Shown: in pieces, positions 19,200 to 28,856 of the stretch | How positions within the stretch are numbered: the stretch's first letter is position 1 | How the letters are laid out: each line of letters opens with the position of its first letter | From: Cellulosimicrobium sp. ES-005 | GTDB taxonomy: Bacteria; Actinomycetota; Actinomycetes; Actinomycetales; Cellulomonadaceae | DNA length: 64,000 nt | Direction of reading: 5' to 3' | Assembly: GCF_040448685.1 (NCBI RefSeq) | Contig: NZ_CP159290.1 | Coordinates: 4,526,001-4,590,000, forward strand | Notes under the pieces: generated by a model | What the model was told of the DNA's origin: nothing | The model's input: the letters and a program-made list of their open reading frames with translations, nothing else | The model's database searches: none | Made by a program: the position numbers and the translations under genes

Positions 19200-20191
19200 C
19201 GGTCGACGCCGCGCCGGCGGCGGGCACCGGGCCGCGGGTCGGGGTCGTCGGGCTCGGGCTGGTCGGCGGCTCGGTCGCGCGGCTCCTGCACGAGCAGGGC
19301 GTCGACGTGACCGCCCACGACACGACGGCCACCACGCGCGCCGCGGCCCGCGCCGCGGGCCTCCGGGTCGTCGGCGACGTGGCCGACGTGTGCGCGGCGG
19401 AGCCCGACGTCCTCGTGCTCGCGGTCCCGCTGCGGGCCATGCGGTCCGTCGCGGCCGAGGTCGCGCGGCACGTGCGCGGCGCGACCGTCGTCACCGACGT
19501 CGGGAGCGTCAAGGGCGCGGTGCGCGACGCCGTCCGCTCGGCGGGTCTCGACGCGCGCTACGTCGGGGCGCACCCGATGGCCGGTACGGAGCACTCGGGG
19601 TTCGCGGCATCGGACCCGGCGATGATCGACGGCGCACGCTGGGCCGTCACGGTCGACGGGACGACGCGGCGCGAGGCTCTCGTGACGCTGCTCCGGCTCG
19701 TGACCGGACCGCTCGGCGGGACCGTCCACGTCCTCACCGACGAGGTCCACGACGAGTCGACGGCGCTCGTCAGCCACGTCCCGCACGTCCTCGCCACGGA
19801 GCTCCTCGGCGTCGTCGCCGACGCGCCCGTGCGGGACGTCGCGCTCGGGCTCGCCGCGGGCAGCTTCCGGGACGCGACGCGGGTGGGGCGCACCGACCCG
19901 CGGCGCACCGAGGCGATGGTCACGGACAACGCCGCCTGGGTCGCGTCCGCCCTGCGCGTGGTCGTGCGCGACCTCGAGCAGCTCGTCGCGGCGCTCGAGT
20001 CCAACGCGCCCGTGGGGGAGTTCTTCGACCGGCCCGAGCCGGTCCGCGGCCCGGCCCCCGCGCCGGGCAGCGGGGAGCGGCGGCGGATCGACCTCGACGA
20101 GGCGGGGGAGTGGCGCACGGCGCTGAGCGACGCCGGCGCCCGGGGCGCGGTCGTCGTGGACGTCGCGGACGACGCGGTCGTCGTCGCCTGA
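19196..20191 (+). CDS. tyrA: Prephenate dehydrogenase
   Basis: The 331-residue NAD(P)-dependent enzyme oxidatively decarboxylates prephenate to 4-hydroxyphenylpyruvate. Seen directly: a Rossmann fingerprint VGVVGLGLVGGS, DVLVLAVPLRAM, VVTDVGSVKG, and GAHPMAGTEHSGFAA with the catalytic His region. The C-terminal 40-50 residues are charged and have no clear ACT domain. GTG at 19196 overlaps the pheA stop; another GTG at 19193 is also possible. It converges on the next minus-strand gene with only five bases between stops. Confidence 0.92.
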   Translation: MTVDAAPAAGTGPRVGVVGLGLVGGSVARLLHEQGVDVTAHDTTATTRAAARAAGLRVVGDVADVCAAEPDVLVLAVPLRAMRSVAAEVARHVRGATVVTDVGSVKGAVRDAVRSAGLDARYVGAHPMAGTEHSGFAASDPAMIDGARWAVTVDGTTRREALVTLLRLVTGPLGGTVHVLTDEVHDESTALVSHVPHVLATELLGVVADAPVRDVALGLAAGSFRDATRVGRTDPRRTEAMVTDNAAWVASALRVVVRDLEQLVAALESNAPVGEFFDRPEPVRGPAPAPGSGERRRIDLDEAGEWRTALSDAGARGAVVVDVADDAVVVA

Positions 20192-20196
20192 CGGCG

Positions 20197-20502
20197 CTAT
20201 CTCGGGGACGCCGGGCGCCGCGGGGGACGGGGCGGCACCGGCTTGCCCGCCACGATCGCGTCGAGCGGGACCGTCACCAGGGGCGGGACGTCGTCGTGCG
20301 TCCCGTGACCGCGGTGCGGCGGGGCGGCGCTCCCGCCCGCGTCCTCGCGCAGGACCAGCTCCGTGGGGGTGGTCCGGACGACCACGCCGATCACGTCCGT
20401 GAGCGGCTTGCCCGCCGCGGCGGCCTCGTCGGGGGCGAGGCGACGGCGCACGACCACCCGGGTGCCCGGCGCCCACGTCGTCCAGGGCGCGTCGTCGGGC
20501 AC
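20197..20502 (-). CDS. Small stand-alone SH3-like protein (Rv0428c N-terminal domain type)
   Basis: This 101-residue protein reads [57 protein letters not shown]. That is the SH3-barrel domain that in actinobacteria normally sits at the N-terminus of a GNAT acetyltransferase of the Rv0428c type. Here the chain ends right after the KPVPPRP motif in a basic tail, and no acetyltransferase follows in any nearby frame. The GTG start is preceded by a GAGGAG ribosome-binding site. It is divergent from the ferredoxin gene. Function is unknown; it could be a remnant or a free adaptor domain. Confidence 0.7.
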   Translation of the reverse strand: MPDDAPWTTWAPGTRVVVRRRLAPDEAAAAGKPLTDVIGVVVRTTPTELVLREDAGGSAAPPHRGHGTHDDVPPLVTVPLDAIVAGKPVPPRPPRRPASPR

Positions 20503-20575
20503 GGGAGCGCTCCTCGGGTCTGTGACGTTCGTCCACGGGCTGGTCAGGGAGGGTCGGGCACGGTCCGACCTGAGC

Positions 20576-20581
20576 GATACT
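20576..20581 (+). promoter_or_regulatory. Putative -10 element for the ferredoxin gene
   Basis: GATACT at 20576-20581 lies in the divergent gap between the SH3-like gene and the ferredoxin gene, about 75 bases before the ferredoxin start. No convincing -35 was found. Confidence 0.35.
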
Positions 20582-20656
20582 AGTCCTGCGTCTCCCTGTC
20601 GTGACCTCGCCCCTCGCCGGGTCGGGGTCCGGACGAATCCAGAAAGGTACTCGGTC

Positions 20657-20974
20657 GTGACTTACGTGATCGCTCAGCCGTGCGTGGACGTCAAGGACAA
20701 GGCGTGCATCGAGGAGTGTCCTGTCGACTGCATCTACGAGGGCAAGCGGTCGCTGTACATCCACCCCGACGAGTGCGTGGACTGCGGTGCCTGCGAGCCT
20801 GTCTGCCCGGTCGAGGCGATCTACTACGAGGACGACGTGCCGACGGAGTGGAGCGACTACTACCGCGCCAACGTCGAGTTCTTCGACGACCTCGGCTCGC
20901 CCGGCGGCGCCGCGAAGATGGGTCTCATCGAGAAGGACGACCCGATGATCGCCGCCCTGCCGCCGCAGGCCTGA
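20657..20974 (+). CDS. fdxA: Seven-iron ferredoxin
   Basis: The 105-residue electron carrier begins [20 protein letters not shown] and has a second cluster motif [12 protein letters not shown]. The cysteine spacing is that of actinobacterial 3Fe-4S/4Fe-4S ferredoxins, with the usual C-terminal tail ([21 protein letters not shown]). GTG at 20657 is the start because it gives the family N-terminus exactly. dapC follows after 19 bases, an arrangement conserved in many actinobacteria (ferredoxin then dapC), though no functional link to lysine synthesis is known. Confidence 0.95.
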   Translation: MTYVIAQPCVDVKDKACIEECPVDCIYEGKRSLYIHPDECVDCGACEPVCPVEAIYYEDDVPTEWSDYYRANVEFFDDLGSPGGAAKMGLIEKDDPMIAALPPQA

Positions 20975-20993
20975 GCACCCGGCACCGCCGCAC

Positions 20994-22124
20994 GTGGGAC
21001 TCGCCGACCTCTCCGGTCTCGCCTATCCCTGGGACACGCTGACCCCCTACGTCGAGCGCGCCCGCGCGCACCCGCGCGGCGTCGTCGACCTCTCGATCGG
21101 GACGCCCGTCGACCCGACGCCGGCCGTCGTGCGCGACGCGCTCGCCGCCGCCTCGGACGCGCACGGCTACCCGACGACCCACGGCACGCCGGCGCTGCGC
21201 GAGGCGGTCGCCGCATGGTTCGCGCGGCGACGCGGCGTGCCGGGCCTCGACCCGGACGCCGTGCTCCCCACGGTCGGCAGCAAGGAGCTCGTCGGGCTCC
21301 TGCCCGCGCTCCTGCGTCTCGGGCCGGGCGACGTCGTCGTGCACCCGCGCACCGCCTACCCCACGTACGACGTGGGCGCGCGCCTCGCCGGCGCGACGCC
21401 GCTCGCGACCGACGACGTCGACGAGTGGGCGGGGCGGGCCGACGTCCGGCTGGTGTGGGTGAACTCCCCGAGCAACCCGACCGGCCGCGTGCTCGACGCC
21501 GCCCACCTCGCGCGCGTCGTCGCGGCGGCCCGCGAGATCGGTGCGGTCGTGGCGAGCGACGAGTGCTACGCCGAGCTCGCCTGGGTCGAGCCGTACGCGT
21601 CGCGGGGCGTGCCGAGCCTGCTCGACCCGGCCGTCGCGGGGGGCTCGCACGAGGGGCTCCTCGTCGCCTACTCGCTCTCGAAGCAGTCGAGCATGGCCGG
21701 CTACCGCGGCGCGTTCGTCGCCGGCGACCCGGCCCTCGTGGCGGACCTGCTCGGCACCCGCAAGCACCTCGGGATGATCGTCCCCGCGCCCGTCCAGGCG
21801 GCGATGGTGGCCGCGCTGTCCGACGACGCCCACGTCGCCGCGCAGCGCGACGTGTACGCGCGGCGCCGCGAGGTGCTCGTCGGGGCGCTCGGCGACGCCG
21901 GGCTGCAGGTCGACCACTCCGAGGCGGGCCTCTACCTCTGGTCGAGGCCGGCTGGTGACCACGCGGGCGACTGCTGGCGGACCGTGTCCGACCTCGCCGA
22001 TCTCGGCATACTCGTCGGGCCGGGAGCGTTCTACGGACCGGAGGGCGCGGGCCACGTGCGCGTCGCGCTCACCGCGACCGACGAGCGCGTCCACGAGGCC
22101 GCCGCTCGACTCTCCGGAGCCTGA
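20994..22124 (+). CDS. dapC: Succinyldiaminopimelate transaminase
   Basis: This 376-residue fold-type I aminotransferase has the segments VVDLSIGTPVDPTP, GYPTTHGTPALREA, NSPSNPTGR and, for the PLP lysine, AYSLSKQSSMAGYRG. It should use PLP and glutamate to aminate N-succinyl-2-amino-6-ketopimelate in the succinylase branch of DAP/lysine synthesis. The assignment to DapC rests on the N-terminus (YPWDTLTPYVERARAHPRG), the ferredoxin neighbour and dapD/dapE 3 kb away. A GTG start at 20994 lies 19 bases after fdxA. Confidence 0.88.
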   Translation: MGLADLSGLAYPWDTLTPYVERARAHPRGVVDLSIGTPVDPTPAVVRDALAAASDAHGYPTTHGTPALREAVAAWFARRRGVPGLDPDAVLPTVGSKELVGLLPALLRLGPGDVVVHPRTAYPTYDVGARLAGATPLATDDVDEWAGRADVRLVWVNSPSNPTGRVLDAAHLARVVAAAREIGAVVASDECYAELAWVEPYASRGVPSLLDPAVAGGSHEGLLVAYSLSKQSSMAGYRGAFVAGDPALVADLLGTRKHLGMIVPAPVQAAMVAALSDDAHVAAQRDVYARRREVLVGALGDAGLQVDHSEAGLYLWSRPAGDHAGDCWRTVSDLADLGILVGPGAFYGPEGAGHVRVALTATDERVHEAAARLSGA

Positions 22125-22162
22125 ACTCTGACGTGACCTGCCTCACAGAGGTGTGGTGTTCT

Positions 22163-22208
22163 CGTGACGGTTCAGGATTGGTCACGTGCGGGTGAAGCGG
22201 GGTACGGT
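22163..22208 (+). promoter_or_regulatory. Putative gltA promoter with an overlapping inverted repeat
   Basis: TACGGT at 22203-22208 is a -10 candidate, with TTGGTC at 22178-22183 as -35 (19-base spacer). CGTGAC at 22163-22168 and GTCACG at 22181-22186 form a 6-bp inverted repeat overlapping the -35, so a regulator could bind here. Confidence 0.4.
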
Positions 22209-22250
22209 CGACCGCGCGGCAACGGCGCGAGCAGCAGCAGGAAGGGAACC

Positions 22251-23549
<1,299 letters not shown>

Positions 23550-23563
23550 CACCCGCACCCCGG

Positions 23564-23599
23564 ACGCCGCGTCGCTCACCCCGGTGAGCGGCGCGGCGT
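23564..23599. terminator. Stem-loop terminator after gltA
   Basis: A 17-bp inverted repeat (23564-23580 with 23583-23599, one G-U pair) directly after citrate synthase. Confidence 0.8.
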
Positions 23600-23794
23600 C
23601 TCGTCGTTCTGGCACTCGGGTCTGTCGTCCGGTATCCCCGCTGTGGCTGGGTCCGCGGCGGGTACGGCGTCGGAGCTCGGGGCTGCCGCGCCGTCACCTC
23701 GGTCTGTCAGGCGTGGGTCTGAGGAGCGCGGCTCTGACGCCCCTTCGCATCCGACGCCGCACCCGCCGCTCGGCGGCCGTCGTACGGTTCGCCG
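23600..23794. other. Gap between the gltA terminator and the converging gene
   Basis: About 200 bases with no gene, RNA or repeat that I recognise. Confidence 0.5.
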
Positions 23795-23823
23795 GTGGTC
23801 GCCGCCGTACCCGGGGCGACCAC
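23795..23823 (-). terminator. Stem-loop after the lysozyme-like gene (minus strand)
   Basis: A perfect 9-bp stem (23795-23803 with 23815-23823) and an 11-base loop, 24 bases beyond the stop of the minus-strand gene. Confidence 0.5.
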
Positions 23824-23846
23824 ACGACCGCGCGACCACGGCGCCG

Positions 23847-24824
23847 TCAGGACTCGTCGGGGACGGCGACGTGGACGCGGACGCGGCCCGGGTCGAGCGG
23901 GGCGAGGTCGTCGGGGTCGAGCGGGCTCCACGTCGAGTCGTCGCGAGACCAACGGCGGTCCCCGACCTCGACGGCGACGACGTTCGTCGCGTCCGCGGTG
24001 GCGACGGCCCACTGTGCGACGGCCCATGCCGCACGGTCGAGACCGCCGTCCTCGGCCGCGGTGGGCAGACCCGAGGCGTCGACCTGGAGCGTGCTCCCGT
24101 CGCCGCCGTCGAAGGGCTCGACGCGGGCGCCGTCGCCGAGGTCGCGGGCCAGGCGGTCCTCGAACGGCTGCGTGGCGGCGCCGTCGGTCGGGAGCTCGGT
24201 CGTGGCCACGGGGCCCAGGTCGCACGTGAGGGACGTGGGGGACCAGCCGGTGAGCGCGGAGGCCCAGGCGCGCGACCGGGGCTCGTGCTGCGCGTAGGCG
24301 TCGGGGAACGCGGAGCGCTGGACGGTCTGCGCGGCGACCGTGACCTCCATGCCCTCGTAGCCCTCGACCGTCTCGAGCACGTCGTAGAACGCGTTGGTCG
24401 AGTACACGGGGTCCATGATCTGCTCGACGCTGCCCCAGCCCTGGGACGGGCGCTGCTGGAACAGGCCGACGGAGTCGCGGTCGCCGTAGTCGATGTTGAC
24501 GAGGCGGGACTCCTGGAGCGCGGTCGCGAGCCCGATCGTCGCGGCGCGGGCGGGGAGGCCGCGGCGCACGGTCGTGCCTGCCACGAGCGCGGCGTTGTCC
24601 GCCTGCGTGACGGACAGGTACCAGGTGCGGCCGTCGGCGGTGGCCGCGCACCGCTCGGCGACGGGCGTCTCGTCGTCGAGCCGGTTGAGGGCGACGACGA
24701 CGCCGCCCACCCCGACCGCGGCCACCGTGAGGAGGGTGACCGCGGCGCGGAGCGGGCGGCGCCGGCGGCGCGCCCGACCGACGTCCGGGAGGTCCCGGGG
24801 ACGGGATGGTCGGGTCGCGGTCAT
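23847..24824 (-). CDS. Membrane-anchored lysozyme-like conserved actinobacterial protein
   Basis: This 325-residue protein has an Arg-rich cytoplasmic start, one membrane helix (AAVTLLTVAAVGVGGVVVAL, about residues 28-48) and an outside domain. That domain carries TIGLATALQESRLVNIDYGD, RDSVGLFQQRPSQGWG and DPVYSTNAFYD, the signature of a widespread actinobacterial family often misnamed heavy metal transporter. The Glu in ALQESRL and the GLFQQRPSQGWG loop resemble the active site of goose-type/Slt lysozymes, so a cell-wall glycan hydrolase is plausible but unproven. ATG at 24824 was chosen; the longer frame overlaps dapD. It lies 28 bases downstream of dapD on the same strand. Confidence 0.75.
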   Translation of the reverse strand: MTATRPSRPRDLPDVGRARRRRRPLRAAVTLLTVAAVGVGGVVVALNRLDDETPVAERCAATADGRTWYLSVTQADNAALVAGTTVRRGLPARAATIGLATALQESRLVNIDYGDRDSVGLFQQRPSQGWGSVEQIMDPVYSTNAFYDVLETVEGYEGMEVTVAAQTVQRSAFPDAYAQHEPRSRAWASALTGWSPTSLTCDLGPVATTELPTDGAATQPFEDRLARDLGDGARVEPFDGGDGSTLQVDASGLPTAAEDGGLDRAAWAVAQWAVATADATNVVAVEVGDRRWSRDDSTWSPLDPDDLAPLDPGRVRVHVAVPDES

Positions 24825-24852
24825 GCGGGGCGCCGTCGTGCTCGTCGGCGGG

Positions 24853-25845
24853 TCAGTTGGCGTGCAGCGCGGCGTTGAGCTCGACGCCGGCGCCGGTGCG
24901 GGACACGGCCTCGACACCACCGGTCAGCGAGTTGCGGCGGAACAGGATGCCGGAGCGACCGGAGAGCTCGCGCGCCTTGACGACGAGCGGCTCGCCCGTG
25001 GCGTCGGTCTGCCCGACGACGGTCACCTTGGTCCCCGCGGTGACGTACAGGCCGGACTCGACGACGCAGTCGTCGCCCAGGGGGATGCCCAGGCCCGCGT
25101 TGGCGCCGAGGAGCGAACGCTGCCCGACGGAGATGACCTCGCGACCGCCTCCGGAGAGGGTGCCCATGATCGACGCGCCGCCCCCGACGTCGGAGCCGTC
25201 GCCGACGACGACGCCGGCCGAGATGCGACCCTCGACCATCGACGTGCCGAGCGTCCCGGCGTTGAAGTTGACGAAGCCCTCGTGCATGACGGTGGTGCCC
25301 GGGGCGAGGTGCGCGCCGAGGCGGACACGGTCGGCGTCGGCGATGCGGACGCCGGCGGGGACGACGTAGTCGACCATGCGCGGGAACTTGTCCACGCCGT
25401 ACACGGTCACCGGCTGGCCGGTCGCGCGCAGGCGGAGGCGCGTCTCCTCGAAGCCGTCGACGGCGCAGGCGCCGTGGTTGGTCCACACGACGTTCGTGAG
25501 GACGCCGAAGAGGCCGTCGAGGTTCTGGCCGTGCGGGGCGACGAGGCGGTGGGAGAGCAGGTGGAGTCGCAGGTACGCGTCGGCGGTGTCGGCGGGGGCG
25601 GCGTCGAGGTCGATCTCGGTCCGGACCACGACCACGTCCACGCCGCGCAGCTCGTCGCGCTCGGCGAGCGCGTCGAGCGAGGCGGGGACGGTCGTGTCCG
25701 CCGGTGCGGCGCCGAGCGCCGGGGCCGGGTACCAGACGTCGAGGGTCGTGCCGTCGTCGGTGACGGTCGCCAGGCCGTAGCCCCACGCCGTACGCGGCTC
25801 GGACGCGGCCGCCGAGGGGGCGGTCGCGGGGGTCGCAGAAGTCAT
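24853..25845 (-). CDS. dapD: 2,3,4,5-tetrahydropyridine-2,6-dicarboxylate N-succinyltransferase
   Basis: The 330-residue enzyme succinylates tetrahydrodipicolinate in lysine and DAP synthesis. Its N-terminal half is the actinobacterial DapD type ([22 protein letters not shown]), followed by a left-handed beta-helix with hexapeptide turns ([61 protein letters not shown]). The start ATG at 25845 is seven bases from a TAGGGT element on the minus strand, so the message is probably leaderless. It is divergent from dapE, placing two successive DAP-pathway functions on a shared 36-base control region. Confidence 0.95.
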   Translation of the reverse strand: MTSATPATAPSAAASEPRTAWGYGLATVTDDGTTLDVWYPAPALGAAPADTTVPASLDALAERDELRGVDVVVVRTEIDLDAAPADTADAYLRLHLLSHRLVAPHGQNLDGLFGVLTNVVWTNHGACAVDGFEETRLRLRATGQPVTVYGVDKFPRMVDYVVPAGVRIADADRVRLGAHLAPGTTVMHEGFVNFNAGTLGTSMVEGRISAGVVVGDGSDVGGGASIMGTLSGGGREVISVGQRSLLGANAGLGIPLGDDCVVESGLYVTAGTKVTVVGQTDATGEPLVVKARELSGRSGILFRRNSLTGGVEAVSRTGAGVELNAALHAN

Positions 25846-25881
25846 GCGCCCCACCCTATCCGGCGCCGGTAGGGTGCTGGC
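25846..25881. promoter_or_regulatory. Mirror-image leaderless promoters for dapD and dapE
   Basis: The 36-base gap has TAGGGT on the plus strand at 25870-25875, ending six bases before the dapE GTG, and TAGGGT on the minus strand at 25858-25853, ending seven bases before the dapD ATG. The two hexamers flank a CCGGCGCCGG core, so the region is nearly palindromic. Both transcripts should begin at or next to their start codons. Confidence 0.65.
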
Positions 25882-27009
25882 GTGACCTCTCCCACCACCG
25901 GTACGACGCCCGTGCTCGACCTCCGCGGCGATCTCGTCGCGCTCTTCCGCGCGGTGTGCGACACCCCGTCGGTGAGCGGCGACGAGCGCGTGCTCGCGGA
26001 CGCGGTCGAGGCGGCGCTGCGTGCGTACCCGCACCTGGAGGTCGTGCGCGACGGCGACACGGTCGTCGCGCGGACGTCTCTCGGCCGAGAGCGGCGCGTC
26101 GTCGTCGCGGGCCACCTCGACACCGTGCCGCTCACGGACCCGCCGAACCTCCCGACGCGCGTCGTCGGCGAGGGCCTGCACGCGGAGGTCTGGGGCCGGG
26201 GGACCGTCGACATGAAGGGCGGGGTCGCCGTCGCCCTGGCGCTCGCGGCCGAGCTCGACGCCCCGGCGCAGGACGTGACGTGGGTGTTCTACGACAACGA
26301 GGAGGTCGCGTCCCACCTCAACGGGCTCGGGCGCCTCGCGCGGAACCGCCCCGACCTGCTCGTGGCCGACTTCGCCGTCCTGGGCGAGCCGACCTCGGCG
26401 GGCCTCGAGGGCGGGTGCAACGGGACCCTGCGGGTCGACGTGCGGGTGCCGGGCGTGACGGCGCACTCGGCGCGCGCGTGGACGGGTTCCAACGCGATCC
26501 ACGCCGCGCACGAGGTGCTCGACCGTCTGGCGGCGTACGTGCCGCAGGAGATCGAGGTCGACGGCCTCGTGTACCGCGAGGGCATGAACGCCGTGGGGAT
26601 CCGCGGGGGGATCGCGGGCAACGTGATCCCGGACGAGTGCGTGGTCACCGTGAACTTCCGGTTCGCGCCGTCGCGCACCGTCGCCGCGGCGGAGCAGCAC
26701 GTGCGCGAGCTGTTCGACGGCTTCGAGGTCGTGCTCACGGACGCCGCCCCGGGCGCGCGCCCGGGGCTGGACGACCCGCTCGCGGCGGACTTCGCCGCCG
26801 CGGTGCTGGGCGTCACCGGCGGCGCGCCGGCGCCGAAGTACGGCTGGACCGACGTCGCGCGCTTCGCCGAGCTGGGCGTCCCGGCGGTGAACTTCGGGCC
26901 CGGCGACCCGCTGCTCGCGCACAAGGACGACGAGCGCTGCCCGGTCGGCGAGCTCGCGCTGTGCCGCGACGCCCTGCGTGCGTGGCTCACGGCCGCCCCC
27001 GCGGCATAG
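25882..27009 (+). CDS. dapE: Succinyl-diaminopimelate desuccinylase
   Basis: This 375-residue M20 zinc metallopeptidase family enzyme removes succinate from N-succinyl-LL-DAP. It has the first metal motif [12 protein letters not shown], then [19 protein letters not shown] with the catalytic Glu, and HKDDERCPV near the C-terminus. The dimerisation domain reads [16 protein letters not shown]. The start is GTG at 25882, and the absence of a Shine-Dalgarno sequence fits the leaderless promoter. Its TAG stop is also the start of the TAGGCT hexamer proposed for the next gene. Confidence 0.93.
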   Translation: MTSPTTGTTPVLDLRGDLVALFRAVCDTPSVSGDERVLADAVEAALRAYPHLEVVRDGDTVVARTSLGRERRVVVAGHLDTVPLTDPPNLPTRVVGEGLHAEVWGRGTVDMKGGVAVALALAAELDAPAQDVTWVFYDNEEVASHLNGLGRLARNRPDLLVADFAVLGEPTSAGLEGGCNGTLRVDVRVPGVTAHSARAWTGSNAIHAAHEVLDRLAAYVPQEIEVDGLVYREGMNAVGIRGGIAGNVIPDECVVTVNFRFAPSRTVAAAEQHVRELFDGFEVVLTDAAPGARPGLDDPLAADFAAAVLGVTGGAPAPKYGWTDVARFAELGVPAVNFGPGDPLLAHKDDERCPVGELALCRDALRAWLTAAPAA

Positions 27010-27019
27010 GCTCGTGACC
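27007..27019 (+). promoter_or_regulatory. Leaderless promoter: -10 TAGGCT overlapping the dapE stop codon
   Basis: TAGGCT at 27007-27012, with its TAG being the dapE stop, then 7 bases to ATG 27020. Confidence 0.6.
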
Positions 27020-27856
27020 ATGAGCGACACGGTGCGTGACCAGGGTTCCGACGACGGCCTGCCCCAGGCGGGGACGGGGTACCGCAAGGGGCCGGTCCTG
27101 CTGCGCGGGGACCAGATCCCGCGCCAGACGACGGACCAGCGCCTCCTCGACACGGGGGGCAGCGCGGACTGGGTCCACTCCGACCCGTGGCGCGTGATGC
27201 GGATCCAGAGCGAGTTCGTGGAGGGCTTCGGCGCGCTGGCCGAGGTCGGCCCGGCCGTGTCCGTGTTCGGGTCGGCCCGGACCAAGCCGGACCACCCGGA
27301 CTACGCGCTCGCCGAGGACGTCGGCCGTCGCCTCGTCGACGAGGGCTTCGCCGTCATCACGGGCGGCGGCCCGGGCATCATGGAGGCGGCCAACAAGGGC
27401 GCGTCCGAGGCGGGCGGGCTCTCGATCGGCCTCGGCATCGAGCTCCCGTTCGAGCAGGGCATGAACCGGTACGTCAACCTCGGCGTGAACTTCCGCTACT
27501 TCTTCGCCCGCAAGACGATGTTCGTCAAGTACGCGCAGGGCTTCGTCGTCCTGCCCGGGGGCTTCGGCACGTTCGACGAGCTGTTCGAGGCGCTCACGCT
27601 CGTCCAGACGCACAAGATCACCGAGTTCCCGGTGGCGCTCGTCGGCACGGACTACTGGAGCGGTCTGCTCGAGTGGGCACGCACGGCGGTCGCGGGACGC
27701 GGCATGATCAGCGCGCACGACCTCGACCTCGTCCACCTGTGCGACGACCCGGCCGAGGCCGTCGAGTACGTCTGCGACCGCGGCGCCGAGCTGCGCGCCG
27801 AGGAGCTCGAGGCGACCGAGGAGCTCGCCCGGGCGCAGGCCGGCGACGCGAGCTGA
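27020..27856 (+). CDS. LOG family protein (TIGR00730, cytokinin-type nucleotide phosphoribohydrolase)
   Basis: The 278-residue protein has the LOG signatures [28 protein letters not shown] and [16 protein letters not shown]. Family members hydrolyse N6-modified AMP to the free base and ribose-5-phosphate; the mycobacterial homologue Rv1205 releases cytokinins. The N-terminal 70 residues ([20 protein letters not shown]) are the actinobacterial extension. The start was set at ATG 27020 because the longer frame runs back into dapE. The order dapD/dapE, LOG, folP2 matches the Rv1201c-Rv1207 region of Mycobacterium tuberculosis. Confidence 0.88.
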   Translation: MSDTVRDQGSDDGLPQAGTGYRKGPVLLRGDQIPRQTTDQRLLDTGGSADWVHSDPWRVMRIQSEFVEGFGALAEVGPAVSVFGSARTKPDHPDYALAEDVGRRLVDEGFAVITGGGPGIMEAANKGASEAGGLSIGLGIELPFEQGMNRYVNLGVNFRYFFARKTMFVKYAQGFVVLPGGFGTFDELFEALTLVQTHKITEFPVALVGTDYWSGLLEWARTAVAGRGMISAHDLDLVHLCDDPAEAVEYVCDRGAELRAEELEATEELARAQAGDAS

Positions 27857-27869
27857 CGGTCGCGGCGCG

Positions 27870-28856
27870 ATGACGTCACCTGGCTCGGCCGCGCCCACCG
27901 GGCCGGGGTCCGTGCGCCGCGATGACGGTCCTCTGTCCCTGCCGCCGCTCGGTGTGCCGCCTCGCGGCACGTCGCTCGTCCTGCGCGGGCGGACCCTCGC
28001 CCGGCCCGCGGTGATGGCGATCCTCAACCGGACCGACGACTCGTTCTACGCGGGAGCGCGCCAGCTCGACGACCGCGCGGCCCTCGCCGCGGTCGAGCGC
28101 GCGGTGGTCGAGGGCGCGGAGATCCTCGACGTGGGCGGCGTCCGGGCCGGCGTGGGGCCCGAGGTGACGCCCGAGGAGGAGGTCCGGCGCGTCGTGCCGT
28201 TCGTCGCGCGGGTGCGTGCGGAGTTCCCGGACCTGCTCGTGAGCGTCGACACGTGGCGGGCCGAGGTGGCGCACGAGGCGGCGCTCGCGGGTGCCGACCT
28301 CATCAACGACACCTGGGCGGGTCACGACCCACGCCTGGTCGAGGTCGCGGGCGAGCACGGCGTCGGCGTCGTGTGCTCGCACACCGGGGGAGCGACGCCG
28401 CGCACCGACCCGTTCCGCGTCGCGTATCCCGCCCGGCCGGGAGCCGCCGACCCGCGCGACGGCGTCGTCCAGGACGTCGTGGCGACCCTCCGTGCGGCGG
28501 CGGAGCGCGCGGTCGCCTGCGGGGTCCCGCCGGCCTCGGTCCTCGTCGACCCCACGCACGACTTCGGCAAGAACACGTGGCACTCCCTGCACCTCCTGCG
28601 GCGGACCGGGGTCCTCGCGGGTCTCGGGTTCCCGTTGCTCATGGCCTTGTCCCGCAAGGACTTCGTCGGAGAGACGCTCGACCTGCCGGCCGACGAGCGG
28701 CTCGAGGGCACGCTCGCCGCGACGGCCGTCGCGGCATGGCTCGGCGCGCGCGTCTTCCGCGCGCACGACGTGGCCGCGACCCGGCGCGTGCTGGACCTCG
28801 TCGCGGCGGTGCGCGACGAAGCGCCCCCGGCGGCCGCGCTGCGGGGCCTCGCGTGA
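27870..28856 (+). CDS. Dihydropteroate synthase-like protein (FolP2 type)
   Basis: This 328-residue TIM-barrel protein resembles dihydropteroate synthase: MAILNRTDDSFYAGAR, EILDVGGVRAGVG, SVDTWRAEV, LINDTWAG, LMALSRKDFVGE and FRAHDV. Two key loops differ from catalytic FolP. The first usually reads NVTPDSFSDGG, and the TRPG segment of the second is absent (GGVRAGVGPE). The M. tuberculosis paralogue Rv1207 (FolP2), in the same gene neighbourhood, is to my knowledge reported to lack synthase activity, so function here is open. The next gene overlaps by GTGA, suggesting that the pair act together. Confidence 0.75.
   Translation: MTSPGSAAPTGPGSVRRDDGPLSLPPLGVPPRGTSLVLRGRTLARPAVMAILNRTDDSFYAGARQLDDRAALAAVERAVVEGAEILDVGGVRAGVGPEVTPEEEVRRVVPFVARVRAEFPDLLVSVDTWRAEVAHEAALAGADLINDTWAGHDPRLVEVAGEHGVGVVCSHTGGATPRTDPFRVAYPARPGAADPRDGVVQDVVATLRAAAERAVACGVPPASVLVDPTHDFGKNTWHSLHLLRRTGVLAGLGFPLLMALSRKDFVGETLDLPADERLEGTLAATAVAAWLGARVFRAHDVAATRRVLDLVAAVRDEAPPAAALRGLA

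Noticed and set aside
17335-20191. Aminodeoxychorismate-type antibiotic cluster (papB/papC-like) for the ACT-pheA-tyrA triad
   Set aside because: No papA-like synthase, chorismate mutase or tailoring genes nearby; primary Phe/Tyr synthesis explains the set.
23584-24878. Plus-strand frames opposite the lysozyme-like gene
   Set aside because: Low-complexity shadows; the minus strand carries the conserved GLFQQRPSQGWG protein.
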